A program made the position numbers and the translations under genes. Under the pieces are notes generated by a model that worked only from the letters and a program-made list of their open reading frames with translations, was not told the DNA's origin and ran no database searches. A stretch of 49,580 nt of DNA from the NCBI GenBank assembly GCA_049965715.1, contig JBMFWA010000010.1, positions 1-49,580 of the forward strand. The letters are read 5' to 3'. Positions 17,012 through 25,105 of the stretch are shown in pieces. This DNA comes from JAKAFX01 sp049965715 (GTDB taxonomy: Archaea; Thermoplasmatota; Thermoplasmata; Thermoplasmatales; Thermoplasmataceae). Every line of letters starts with the position of its first letter. The first letter of the stretch is position 1.

Positions 17012-18271
17012 ATGGATCTGGCCATAAATAACGCCCTCATAGTGACTCAGAATTCAAACCGCGACGTGATGAAGGGAAGTATTCTCATCAGCGGCAACAG
17101 AATATCTACAATCAGTAAGGATAAGCTTCACGCAGAAGTTGAGATTGATGCGACAGGTCATGCACTCCTGCCGGGTTTTGCGAACACTCATGCCCATGCG
17201 GCCATGGCCCACCTTAAAGGCAGGCTCGACGATATCCACCTTGATAATTTCCTGGAGCGTACATTCGATCTTGATTCGAAAAGGACCGAAGATGGTATTT
17301 ACAACTCATCCATGCTTTCGATGGCTGAAATGCTTGATTCAGGGATAACTGCCTTTTCAGATTTGTATTATTCTGAGGACATCATATACAGGGCAGCAGA
17401 AAAGGCCGGAATCAGGGCCCTTCTGTGCTGGAACACTCTTGACAAGGATAAGACCACTCAATCCGGCGATCCTGTGAATAACGCAGAGAATTTCATACGA
17501 TCATATTCCGGCAGCGATCTCATAAAACCTGGCATTGGAGTCCAGGGGATCTATGTAGCTGAGGATGAGGTCTACCACAGATCCGCAGAGATTGCAGAAA
17601 GGTACAATACCATGGTGCACACACACCTCTCAGAGACCAGGAAAGAAGTATATGATTTCGAAAAGAAAAAGGGAAAGAGACCGATCGAACACCTGGCTGA
17701 GATATCCTTTTTGAGCCCCAGGGTGATTGCCGCACACTGTGTCTGGGCCACGCTGAACGAGGTCAAAATACTTTCGAAGGCAAAGGTTAACGTGTCATGG
17801 AATTCAGTCAGCAATTCCAAGCTGGGTGACGGTGGCATAGCTCCGATTCCTGAAATGCTTGATAATCAGATCAGGGTGTCACTCGGGACTGACAGCAACG
17901 GTTCAAACAATTCCCTTGACATGTTCCAGCTCATGAAGCACTCCTCACTTTTGATCAAGGGGCAGAGGTGGGACGCATCCATGATGCCTGCACAGACAAT
18001 GCTGGATATGGCGACCATCAACGGCTACCAGAGCATGGGCATCAATGATGGAGGATCAGTCGAACCGGGAAAGCTTGCAGATGTCATACTTGTGAATCTG
18101 AAGAGCCCCAACATGATACCAACGGATCAGTCTAATATTACAGGAAACATTGTATACTCGGCCTCTCCCAGGAATGTTGACTACACAATCGTGAATGGGG
18201 AAATTGTCAAGGAGCCGTCCGGTTTCGTAAAATTCTCAGTTGATGATCTCATTGACAGGGTTTATGCCTAG
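17012..18271 (+). CDS. mtaD: Amidohydrolase, MtaD-type adenosine deaminase
   Basis: A 419-residue metal-dependent amidohydrolase of the TRZ/ATZ/MtaD group. Metal ligands are visible in NTHAHAAMAHLKGR (HxH near residue 60), VHTHLSET, AAHCVWAT and LGTDSNGSNNSLDMF. The closest named activity is deamination of 5-methylthioadenosine, S-adenosylhomocysteine or 5-deoxyadenosine to the inosine forms, a nucleoside salvage step. A guanine or chlorohydrolase-like specificity cannot be excluded. Length is normal. It follows the membrane protein gene by 14 bases but is functionally unrelated to that operon. Its 3' end overlaps the convergent ribA stop by 4 bases (18268-18271). Confidence 0.85.
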   Translation: MDLAINNALIVTQNSNRDVMKGSILISGNRISTISKDKLHAEVEIDATGHALLPGFANTHAHAAMAHLKGRLDDIHLDNFLERTFDLDSKRTEDGIYNSSMLSMAEMLDSGITAFSDLYYSEDIIYRAAEKAGIRALLCWNTLDKDKTTQSGDPVNNAENFIRSYSGSDLIKPGIGVQGIYVAEDEVYHRSAEIAERYNTMVHTHLSETRKEVYDFEKKKGKRPIEHLAEISFLSPRVIAAHCVWATLNEVKILSKAKVNVSWNSVSNSKLGDGGIAPIPEMLDNQIRVSLGTDSNGSNNSLDMFQLMKHSSLLIKGQRWDASMMPAQTMLDMATINGYQSMGINDGGSVEPGKLADVILVNLKSPNMIPTDQSNITGNIVYSASPRNVDYTIVNGEIVKEPSGFVKFSVDDLIDRVYA

Positions 18272-18846
18272 ATCTGATGCCCCATCTTGCTCTTCTTTGT
18301 CTCCAGGTAGAATTCATCGAAGGGCGTTGGATTGCTGACAACAGGAATCCTTCCGCTGATCACTATCCCCTGATCCTCGAGAAACCTGAACTTGCTTGGA
18401 TTGTTGGACATAAGGAGTATGCTCTTTATCCTGAAATAGTCAAGAACGTTCTTAGCAAAGCTGTAATCCCTGCTGTCCACAGGCAGCCCGAGCATGAGGT
18501 TTGCCTCGACGGTGTCATAGCCCTGTTCCTGGAGGCTGTATGCCTTTATCTTGTCCAGAAGCCCTATTCCACGGCCTTCCTGCCGCAGATAGATCAGCAT
18601 GCCGAAATCCTGCTTCGCGAGATACTCCAGGGACTGTTCAAGCTGATCCCGACAGTCGCACCGCTTCGATCCAAAAACATCACCTGTCAGGCACTCTGAA
18701 TGGATTCTCACGGGAACATTTTCCCTTCCTGTGACATCTCCCCTCACAAGCACTGCATTCTCATTGATTTCCTCATTCTTGAACGTATATATTATAAAGT
18801 CGCCAAATCTTGTTGGAAGATTGGCCTTTGAGTACAATTCTAACAT
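18268..18846 (-). CDS. ribA: GTP cyclohydrolase II
   Basis: A 192-residue RibA that catalyses the first step of riboflavin synthesis from GTP. Zinc ligands are Cys52, Cys63 and Cys65 (ECLTGDVFGSKRCDC), and the catalytic RQEGRGIGL block follows. Length fits the bacterial single-domain enzyme; no DHBP synthase domain is fused. Many archaea instead use the unrelated ArfA, so this is the bacterial-type enzyme. A TTTTTATA box at 18871-18878 lies about 28 bases before the ATG (leaderless). TTACA repeats flank it and could bind a regulator such as the RbkR/RibK encoded at 32735-33403; that link is inference. Confidence 0.95.
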   Translation of the reverse strand: MLELYSKANLPTRFGDFIIYTFKNEEINENAVLVRGDVTGRENVPVRIHSECLTGDVFGSKRCDCRDQLEQSLEYLAKQDFGMLIYLRQEGRGIGLLDKIKAYSLQEQGYDTVEANLMLGLPVDSRDYSFAKNVLDYFRIKSILLMSNNPSKFRFLEDQGIVISGRIPVVSNPTPFDEFYLETKKSKMGHQI

Positions 18847-18860
18847 TTACACCACAAAAT

Positions 18861-18884
18861 TACAACTCTCTATAAAAAGTTACA
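18861..18884 (-). promoter_or_regulatory. ribA promoter with flanking imperfect inverted repeat
   Basis: A TATA-like element (18871-18878) is bracketed by TACAACT (18861-18867) and AGTTACA (18878-18884), an imperfect inverted repeat with 5 of 7 matches. A third TTACA occurs closer to the start codon. The layout suggests a repressor site over the promoter. Confidence 0.35.
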
Positions 18885-18893
18885 TAAAGAAAT

Positions 18894-20120
18894 TTAGGAT
18901 TTCTTAGCTAATATAAACTCCATTTTATGCCTGAACAGATAAATGTCCTCCCTGCCTGTCAATTCTCTCTCGAGTCTGTTCTTCATCCCATAATATTCTC
19001 CGCTGTCGTTTATTCTGAATCTCATGAACACCCTTCCGGCATCAGCCTCCTTGAGCCTGGCCAGGAGATCGTCTTTCCCGCACACTGATATGGTAGTATA
19101 TTTAGCCCCCGGGAAATCCCTGCCGAGGTCGATGTCAGACGTTAGAACAAGCCTGCGCTGATCTTCTGATATCATGATCATCTGTTCTATTGCGCTGATC
19201 TCGTGGATGAGGTCTGCCCTTACGATAGCTATGTCCGGCACGTAGATGAACGACATGGGTTTCTCTGCGGTATTGAACGACACTCTTCCGGCTGAACCCG
19301 TAATTACCCTCCCCTCCGGCAGGAGCACTGCCCTCCTTGAACTCACTGAGAGGGACCTGGAATAGTAAGTGAGCCTTGCGAGTACTCCATCAATGGAAAT
19401 ATACTCAATTTCCCCGTCCATACCTATTTCTGAGGAATTCATTCTAGGGGGCAGATCAAAAACAAAGTTCCTGGTTGCGTCCCCATATTTGCCTATCAGG
19501 TCCAGGGGGCTGGGGGACAGTGATGAAAGTGATCTGGGAACGGATGATTCAGTCCTCAATGGATCTGAAAATATGAGGGAGTACTGATCGATCCTGATGC
19601 TGCCATCATCAAATGGAAAATTCATATTGAGGCCCGTAAATCGATCGGATTTGTAGATCTGGGCATTCAGCAGGGACATCTCGAATCTCTCCTTCACTCT
19701 CTCTATTGCGGTGACGTCTGTGAAGAGGGAGAACATCACCGCCTGGAGCCCTGCACCTGCCCCAATGTCCACGATACTGTAATCCTTAAGCCGCCTGGCA
19801 CGGTAGACGCCTATAATCTCAGGAGTTGAATACATGGAGGCATACTTATCGATCCATATCCTGTTCCATCTGCTGAACTTCCCCTTTACATGCAGCCTGG
19901 CTTTTGCTATTTCCATATACGTGTCGAGAAGGTCATCAGGCAGTCCGGTCTCCTTGAGAATTTTATACCTTCCTGAGCCTGAAATGATTTGATCCATGAT
20001 AGAATCCAGTATCTCATCATTTCTCTCCCTGATTCTGCTGGAGAGTCTGGAGTCATGTAAAAGTTTGTACAGTTTCTCTTGCTGTTTTGACAATGCATCT
20101 CCCATTGTCCATAGATACAT
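18894..20120 (-). CDS. Class I methyltransferase with THUMP-like C-terminal domain
   Basis: A 408-residue protein. An N-terminal helical part is followed by a Rossmann methyltransferase core with the SAM-binding IVDIGAGAGLQAVMFSL loop near residue 118 and SLIFSDPLRTE further on. The C-terminal third (about 300-408) resembles the THUMP-like domain attached to a conserved bacterial methyltransferase family, in which a DPPRR-type motif takes the place of DPLRT. RNA is therefore the suspected substrate, but no reaction is established. The gene lies 47 bases upstream of ribA, on the same strand. The start could be the ATG at 20120 or the internal ATG at 20105. The weakly conserved catalytic DPLR motif leaves activity open. 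Confidence 0.6.
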   Translation of the reverse strand: MYLWTMGDALSKQQEKLYKLLHDSRLSSRIRERNDEILDSIMDQIISGSGRYKILKETGLPDDLLDTYMEIAKARLHVKGKFSRWNRIWIDKYASMYSTPEIIGVYRARRLKDYSIVDIGAGAGLQAVMFSLFTDVTAIERVKERFEMSLLNAQIYKSDRFTGLNMNFPFDDGSIRIDQYSLIFSDPLRTESSVPRSLSSLSPSPLDLIGKYGDATRNFVFDLPPRMNSSEIGMDGEIEYISIDGVLARLTYYSRSLSVSSRRAVLLPEGRVITGSAGRVSFNTAEKPMSFIYVPDIAIVRADLIHEISAIEQMIMISEDQRRLVLTSDIDLGRDFPGAKYTTISVCGKDDLLARLKEADAGRVFMRFRINDSGEYYGMKNRLERELTGREDIYLFRHKMEFILAKKS

Positions 20121-20235
20121 AACCTCATTGATCAGAGATGCGTTACTTTCCCCAGCTTTATGCCAGTTATGCCTGCCTCAGGTCCTGTTTGAAGCAAATA
20201 TTATTTTCTCCCTAGGAATAACATGCCGATAACAG

Positions 20236-21126
20236 ATGGAAATGATAAGGAGCGGTAAGGTAAAGGATGTCTACGATGCTGGCGATCACCTGGTATTCAA
20301 GTTCAGCGATAGAATTTCAGTTTTTGACAAGATCATTCCATCGCCCATTCCTGATAAGGGACGCTCTCTCTGCAGAACCTCCGCATTCTGGTTCAATCTC
20401 ATCGCTCAGACAACAGATCTGAAAACACACTTCCTGAGCCTGGTGGATGACAAGACCATGAATGTAAGAAAGTTCAACGTGATTAATACCGCTCCTGATC
20501 GTTTCAGATCCAATTATGTAATTCCGCTGGAATTCGTTACAAGATACTATGTTGCCGGATCATTGATGGACAGGATAAAGTCCGGTTCCGTAGACTACAG
20601 GACACTCGGCTTCAGAAATATGCCTGAATACGGGGAGGAACTGCCCGACCCGTATTTTGAAATGACGACAAAGCACGAAAAGTTCGACAGGCCGCTCACC
20701 AGGGAAGAGGCTGCAATGATAGGCGGGCTCAGCAACCAGGAAATTGACTACATCAGAGAATGCACCTTTACCATTGATCGCAGAATACAGAGACAGGTAA
20801 GCAGAAACGGGCTCATTCATGCAGACGGCAAGAAGGAGTATGCCCTCGATCTTGACAGGTCACTGGTCGTAGTGGATACATTTGGTACTGCAGATGAGGA
20901 CAGGTTCTGGGACGTCAGGAGCTACAATGAAAAGAAGATAGTTGAATTGAGCAAGGAGTCCGTAAGGCAGTATTACAGGGATATAGGTTATCACGATGAT
21001 CTGTATTCTGCCAGATCCTCCGGCCTTAAGGAACCAGATATACCTGACCTGCCGGGGGATATGATAGAGAAGACCTCGTCACTCTACAGGAAAATGTATG
21101 AACTGATATCAGGCAACAAGTGGTGA
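20236..21126 (+). CDS. purC: SAICAR synthetase
   Basis: A 296-residue phosphoribosylaminoimidazole-succinocarboxamide synthase, which joins aspartate to CAIR in purine synthesis using ATP. The N-terminal nucleotide-binding part reads SGKVKDVYDAGDHLVFKFSDRIS with the following DKIIPSPIPDKG, and the PLTREEAAM and DTFGTADEDRFWD blocks are intact. Length matches the long archaeal form. Its stop overlaps possible starts of the aldo/keto reductase gene, so the two are coupled. PurB, which cleaves the product, is also in this window at 42587-43951. Confidence 0.95.
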   Translation: MEMIRSGKVKDVYDAGDHLVFKFSDRISVFDKIIPSPIPDKGRSLCRTSAFWFNLIAQTTDLKTHFLSLVDDKTMNVRKFNVINTAPDRFRSNYVIPLEFVTRYYVAGSLMDRIKSGSVDYRTLGFRNMPEYGEELPDPYFEMTTKHEKFDRPLTREEAAMIGGLSNQEIDYIRECTFTIDRRIQRQVSRNGLIHADGKKEYALDLDRSLVVVDTFGTADEDRFWDVRSYNEKKIVELSKESVRQYYRDIGYHDDLYSARSSGLKEPDIPDLPGDMIEKTSSLYRKMYELISGNKW

Positions 21127-21128
21127 CC

Positions 21129-22097
21129 ATGGAATTGCGAAAATTCGGGAAGACGGACATGAAAGTCTATCCCGTGGGCTTTGGAGCCTGGCAGGCGGGA
21201 ATGCATTCCTGGGGTTCGGACTACAACGAGAATGATATCAGGGATGCAGTGGAGACCGCAATATCATCAGGGGTTAATTTCTTTGACACTGCGGAAGGTT
21301 ACGGAGGCGGAACCTCTGAAAAGATTCTCGGCAGCCTTATCAGGGACAGGGAGGTTTATGTCGCCACCAAGGTCGCGGGCTGCAATGTCTCAAGGATAGA
21401 TAAATCAATAGAGGGTTCCCACAGGAGGCTTGGACGTACGATTGATCTCTACCAGCTGCACTGGGTACCCAGCATTTATTCAAGCCTGAAGAAAACCATG
21501 AAATCGCTGGAAAACTCCATAAAGACCGGATATGCCAGATATATAGGGTTGAGCAACTTCCCCACCAGAATATTGAAAGAGGCAATGGAAATGCTGTCAA
21601 GGGAGGAAATTGTATCAAATCAGGTGCAGTTCTCAATTCTCGACAGGAGAATTGAAAATACCATGATGGACTTCTGCAGAAAGAACAGCATAGAGATAAT
21701 TGCATATTCCCCTATGGCCAGAGGCAGGCTCACCGGCAAGTATTTTGACTCCAGGGGGCCGGGCGACTTCGCAAGAATGTTTGATTCAAGAAAGAGAAAA
21801 AACGTTCCTGAAGATCTGAAATCACTTCTCCGTAAATTGAGCACGATTCACAACTGCACCATAAGTCAGATAAGCCTTGCGTGGGTTGTTGCAAAGGGCG
21901 CTCTCCCAATTCCGGGCGCCAAGACCGGAAAGCAGGCAGCGGTGAATTCTGACTCCGCAAATATTTCACTGACTGCCGGTGAAGTGTCAGAGATTGATAC
22001 TGTTTCTGCCAGATACAGGGAGGGAGAATACAGGAGCATTGTTCCCAGATTCATCCCGAACACGCTAGTAAGGCTTGGAATTGGAAGCGGCTTCTGA
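21129..22097 (+). CDS. Aldo/keto reductase
   Basis: A 322-residue aldo/keto reductase (TIM barrel, NADPH-dependent). The catalytic tetrad is visible: Asp and Tyr in FFDTAEGYGGGTSEK, Lys in VYVATKV and His in LYQLHWVP. The C-terminal cofactor part includes SLAWVVAKGALPIPGAK. Substrate cannot be read from sequence. The most family-like start is the ATG at 21129 (MELRKFG); GTG codons at 21120 and 21123 are also in frame, and 21123 would overlap the purC stop. It is co-transcribed with purC but no metabolic link is clear. Confidence 0.9.
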   Translation: MELRKFGKTDMKVYPVGFGAWQAGMHSWGSDYNENDIRDAVETAISSGVNFFDTAEGYGGGTSEKILGSLIRDREVYVATKVAGCNVSRIDKSIEGSHRRLGRTIDLYQLHWVPSIYSSLKKTMKSLENSIKTGYARYIGLSNFPTRILKEAMEMLSREEIVSNQVQFSILDRRIENTMMDFCRKNSIEIIAYSPMARGRLTGKYFDSRGPGDFARMFDSRKRKNVPEDLKSLLRKLSTIHNCTISQISLAWVVAKGALPIPGAKTGKQAAVNSDSANISLTAGEVSEIDTVSARYREGEYRSIVPRFIPNTLVRLGIGSGF

Positions 22098-22493
22098 TCA
22101 CTGGATGCCCAGGTCAAGCTGGGATTCCAGATAATGCCAGAGCTGGTGTTCTATCTCGAAAGTCCACAGTGCCTCAGGAACTTCTACAAACACGACAAGT
22201 TCGGTCAGAAAAATCGCTTCAAGGGCTGCGACTCCAAGATCCTGAATCCACTTTCCAACTCCAATTTTCACAGTCAGGTTGTTGGCATCTCCCTCAATTG
22301 TAACCGTAAAGGCCCTGTCCATTGCAAGCAGTGTCCTGAATATACCACCCTTCTGGGCTTGAACAAGAACACCTTTTGGATGGACACCCATCTGCGTCTT
22401 GAACTTCTCATTATCAAAAAACTGCTTAACCAGCTGGCCTACTTTTTCCGGGTCTGCATTTTTTCCTGTATACTGTCTTACTGCCTCTTTCAT
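22098..22493 (-). CDS. Conserved small protein of unknown function
   Basis: A 131-residue protein I cannot name. The middle reads NLTVKIGVGKWIQDLGVAAL, which recalls a family of small bacterial proteins with an LTVxIGxGKW motif followed by a hydrophobic stretch; the hydrophobic part here (AIFLTELVVFVEVPEALW) may be a membrane or amphipathic helix. The N-terminal half is soluble and charged. It starts with a leaderless-type promoter (GGAATATAATC, about 26 bases upstream at 22514-22524). It is divergent from the RHH gene at 22620, and the shared 126-base gap contains candidate operator repeats. It converges tail to tail with the aldo/keto reductase gene. Confidence 0.65.
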   Translation of the reverse strand: MKEAVRQYTGKNADPEKVGQLVKQFFDNEKFKTQMGVHPKGVLVQAQKGGIFRTLLAMDRAFTVTIEGDANNLTVKIGVGKWIQDLGVAALEAIFLTELVVFVEVPEALWTFEIEHQLWHYLESQLDLGIQ

Positions 22494-22564
22494 TCGTGTT
22501 TATATCTTCATGGAATATAATCTTTGGTCGGCCAGTTCTCTGGCTCAAACCATTCTCATGGGTA

Positions 22565-22604
22565 TTACTGGTTTACTGGATTACCAATAATCTTAATAAC
22601 CAGT
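22565..22604 (+). promoter_or_regulatory. Candidate operator: tandem and inverted ACTGG repeats
   Basis: TTACTGG occurs twice eight bases apart (22565-22571, 22573-22579), and ACTGGTT (22567-22573) pairs with AACCAGT (22598-22604) as a perfect 7-base inverted repeat. A TATA-like TCTTAATAA (22591-22599) lies between the arms, 25-28 bases before the RHH start. This is the arrangement expected for autorepression. Confidence 0.4.
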
Positions 22605-22619
22605 CAGCAATACAGCTTT

Positions 22620-23114
22620 ATGGTAACTGAAAAGAAGAAGAATGAGACCGATGAAGACGATGAAACAGAAGAGAAGAGAACCGTGTCGATAAAAGGTGTC
22701 AGTGATCGCATTTACAGGAAAATGACGCAGATCGCCAAGGATACCGGAAAGACCATTGGCGAGATCACCAATGAATCCTACAAGACATTCCTGGGAGCGG
22801 TTGAGGGTGCAGTGGGAATATCAAAGGAATTTGTCAAGGGTGCCAAGTCCGCAAAGGTGGAAGTGGTTTCGAACTTCAAGAATCTTGAGATAACTGGAAA
22901 GGAACTCCTTGAGATCGGAAACAGGGTATCGTTCAGAAACATTGACAATCTTACAATATCTGACATATCTGAAGAGGACTTCAACAGTCACATCGATTCC
23001 TTCATCCAGATCAGGAATCTTGTAATTCCGGAGAATGTCAGGAAATCAATTGCTGTCAAGAAATGCAATTTTGTTGACAACCTTTCTGTCCTATCTGAAA
23101 AAACTAAAAAATAG
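22620..23114 (+). CDS. Ribbon-helix-helix protein with beta-rich C-terminal domain
   Basis: A 164-residue protein. After an acidic tail (about 1-20) there is an RHH-like segment, RTVSIKGVSDRIYRKMTQIA to about residue 58, as in CopG/Arc DNA-binding proteins. The C-terminal part (about 75-150) has short repeated strands (VEVVSNFKNLEITGKELLEI, NRVSFRNIDNLTISDISEED) that suggest a repeat beta structure. The ATG at 22620 is chosen because a TATA-like box sits at the leaderless distance; upstream in-frame codons would fall in or before the promoter. It is divergent from the unknown gene at 22493 and followed, 20 bases later, by an exonuclease-like gene. It probably binds DNA at its own promoter and may work with the nuclease. 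No family known to me joins these parts. Confidence 0.6.
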   Translation: MVTEKKKNETDEDDETEEKRTVSIKGVSDRIYRKMTQIAKDTGKTIGEITNESYKTFLGAVEGAVGISKEFVKGAKSAKVEVVSNFKNLEITGKELLEIGNRVSFRNIDNLTISDISEEDFNSHIDSFIQIRNLVIPENVRKSIAVKKCNFVDNLSVLSEKTKK

Positions 23115-23134
23115 CCTGAGTGAATCATGGATGA

Positions 23135-23773
23135 ATGGGAAAGGAATATTTCCAGTTCATCCGTGAACTCTCAAAGATCATCGATCGAAAGAAGGTACTC
23201 TCATTCGATCTCGAGACTCTGGTTGCAGACAGCAATGGTTTTCTTACCAATGAAGAAATCATCGGCATTTCCGCGGCATATAATTTTCCTGACGTTCATA
23301 CTGATGTTTTTATCTCCAAGCCGGAGGATAGCGTGAGGGAAGAATCTCTTCTGGGCAAGTTTGATGAACTTCTGGGTAATGTTCAGCCCCAGATAATAAT
23401 TGGCTACAACCATACCGGATATGATATTCCGCTTATCCAGAAAAAGATAAGGAATCGTAATTTTTATAATCGTTTCAGGAACATTGAATACTTTTTTGGA
23501 ACTTCCTGGTGCCTTGACATGATGTATGTCATAGCTGAAGATATCCAGAAGCTCACCGGTGATTATTACATAAGGAAACTGGACGACGTGGTCGTTCACG
23601 AGAGGTATTCCTCACTCCCGCTGAAACGCGTAAAAAACCTGGTTGTTCAACCTAACAGGAACAAGGGGGAGATCATCAAGGAGATGTGGATTAATAAGGA
23701 TGAGAGATTAAGAGATTACGCGGCCGGAGACAGCCATGATATACTGATTATATTCCACGATATCTTCCAGTAG
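23135..23773 (+). CDS. DnaQ/PolB-like DEDDy 3'-5' exonuclease
   Basis: A 212-residue single-domain nuclease candidate of the RNase H-like superfamily. The DEDDy residues are visible: ExoI in LSFDLETLV (Asp25, Glu27), ExoII in GYNHTGYDIPL, and ExoIII in YAAGD near residue 194-198, with the Tyr and Asp correctly spaced. This is the arrangement of the proofreading domain of family B DNA polymerases. No polymerase domain is attached, so it may act as a stand-alone 3'-5' exonuclease on DNA or RNA. It is 20 bases downstream of the RHH gene and probably in its operon. It converges on the CBS gene with only five bases between the stops. Confidence 0.75.
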   Translation: MGKEYFQFIRELSKIIDRKKVLSFDLETLVADSNGFLTNEEIIGISAAYNFPDVHTDVFISKPEDSVREESLLGKFDELLGNVQPQIIIGYNHTGYDIPLIQKKIRNRNFYNRFRNIEYFFGTSWCLDMMYVIAEDIQKLTGDYYIRKLDDVVVHERYSSLPLKRVKNLVVQPNRNKGEIIKEMWINKDERLRDYAAGDSHDILIIFHDIFQ

Positions 23774-23778
23774 CAGGT

Positions 23779-24201
23779 TCAGGGATTTCCGAACCTTGAT
23801 ACAACCTCTGCGATGTTGTCCATATAATCCCTGAAAATTCGTATGATATCCCTTGATGTTATAACGCCGACAATCTTGTTATTATCAATCACTGGAAGCC
23901 TCCTGATTTTATTCGCCTGCATTATTCCCACAACCTTGTCAGTTGGCGTTTCCTTCGAGACTGAGATGAAGTTGGTGCTCATTATGTCTGATACCATGAT
24001 ATTCTTGGGATCGATCTGTGCCGCAGTGACCTTTGAAACAATGTCCCATTCCGTCACAATTCCAACAGGCTTCGAATCTTTTTCAATAATCAGAAAGCCT
24101 GAAGAGTCCCCCGTCATAATTCTGGCCGCGTCCAGCACAGTCAGGTTCGGAGATATTGTCCTGAATTCTTTCCGCATTATGTCTGAAGCATAAAGAACCA
24201 T
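23779..24201 (-). CDS. Paired CBS domain protein
   Basis: A 140-residue protein made of two CBS domains: the first around IMRKEFRTISPNLTVLDAAR to GIVTEWDIVSK, the second around IMSTNFISVSKETPTDKVVG to GVITSRDIIRI. CBS pairs dimerise and bind adenosyl nucleotides such as AMP, ATP or SAM, usually to regulate another protein. No fused effector is present, so it is probably a free energy-sensing subunit. A TATTTTATATGTG box about 25 bases upstream indicates a leaderless single gene. The partner cannot be read from context. Confidence 0.93.
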   Translation of the reverse strand: MVLYASDIMRKEFRTISPNLTVLDAARIMTGDSSGFLIIEKDSKPVGIVTEWDIVSKVTAAQIDPKNIMVSDIMSTNFISVSKETPTDKVVGIMQANKIRRLPVIDNNKIVGVITSRDIIRIFRDYMDNIAEVVSRFGNP

Positions 24202-24427
24202 AGACTGTTATGCGTTACACATATAAAATAATTGAATCCTTATCAGGCCGGTTCTATCAGAATCGCAAGTGTGAACCGGATAATCTGTCAGGCTGAAATA
24301 GTGAGTCTGAAATTCATATGTGCCAGTCCACTTAAATACGGTACAGATTATTGTTAACCCACCTGAGTAAAAAGGATTTAATATAATAATAAAATGCACT
24401 TAAGACCTAAATAAGAGGGATTTTTTT

Positions 24428-25063
24428 ATGAATACTCAACTGGAAACTGGAACAACAACAGTAGGAATAACGGTTAAAGATGCAGTGATAATGGCTACAG
24501 ATCGACGTGTGACAATGGATCATTTTATTGCCCATAAGGATGGGAAGAAACTGCACCAGATTGACAGGTCCGCAGCGATGACCATCGCGGGACTGGTGGG
24601 GGATGCACAGGTTCTCGTCAGATATATGCAGGCAGAGCTTCAGCTTTACAGACTGCAGAGAAAAGTCGGCATGCCAATTGAGGCTGCTGCCACCCTCTTG
24701 TCCAACATACTGAATCAGTCAAAATACTACCCTTACATGGTTCAGATACTGATTGGTGGATTTGATACTGCCCCGCATATATTCTCTGTAGATGCTGCTG
24801 GCGGAAGCGTGGAAGACATTTTTGCCAGCACCGGTTCAGGTTCTCCATTCGTTTACGGTGTGCTTGAAAACAACTATTCGAAGGATATGAAGGTTGATGA
24901 GGGAATAGACCTCGTGGTGACTGCTGTTTCTGTGGCTAAATCAAGGGATTCTGCTTCAGGAGGAATGATCGATGTTGCGGTCATTGATTCCAAGAATGGA
25001 TATACTCAAGTACCAGAAGACGATATTCTGGACAGAATTAAAAAATTAAAATTAAAATTTTAA
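24428..25063 (+). CDS. psmB: Proteasome beta subunit
   Basis: A 211-residue precursor. The propeptide MNTQLETG is removed to expose the catalytic Thr9 (mature Thr1) in TTTVGIT; mature Asp17 (TDRR) and Lys33 (DGKKL) complete the active site, and the SGSGSPFVYGVLE and RDSASGGMIDVAVI blocks are typical. It forms the inner rings of the 20S proteasome. The sequence is very close to the Thermoplasma acidophilum protein as I remember it, which is the best clue to the source. Upstream is an AT-rich TATA-like stretch (24376-24395) followed by a GAGGGA ribosome site eight bases before the ATG. It lies 42 bases before the FttA gene and may be co-transcribed. Confidence 0.97.
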   Translation: MNTQLETGTTTVGITVKDAVIMATDRRVTMDHFIAHKDGKKLHQIDRSAAMTIAGLVGDAQVLVRYMQAELQLYRLQRKVGMPIEAAATLLSNILNQSKYYPYMVQILIGGFDTAPHIFSVDAAGGSVEDIFASTGSGSPFVYGVLENNYSKDMKVDEGIDLVVTAVSVAKSRDSASGGMIDVAVIDSKNGYTQVPEDDILDRIKKLKLKF

Positions 25064-25105
25064 TATTCCAGATAAAATTATTCAAATTTACAGGTGTACA
25101 TTGCG

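Noticed and set aside
18268..18699. Long open reading frames opposite ribA on the plus strand
   Set aside because: They are antisense to a gene with fully conserved catalytic residues and carry no coherent protein motif.
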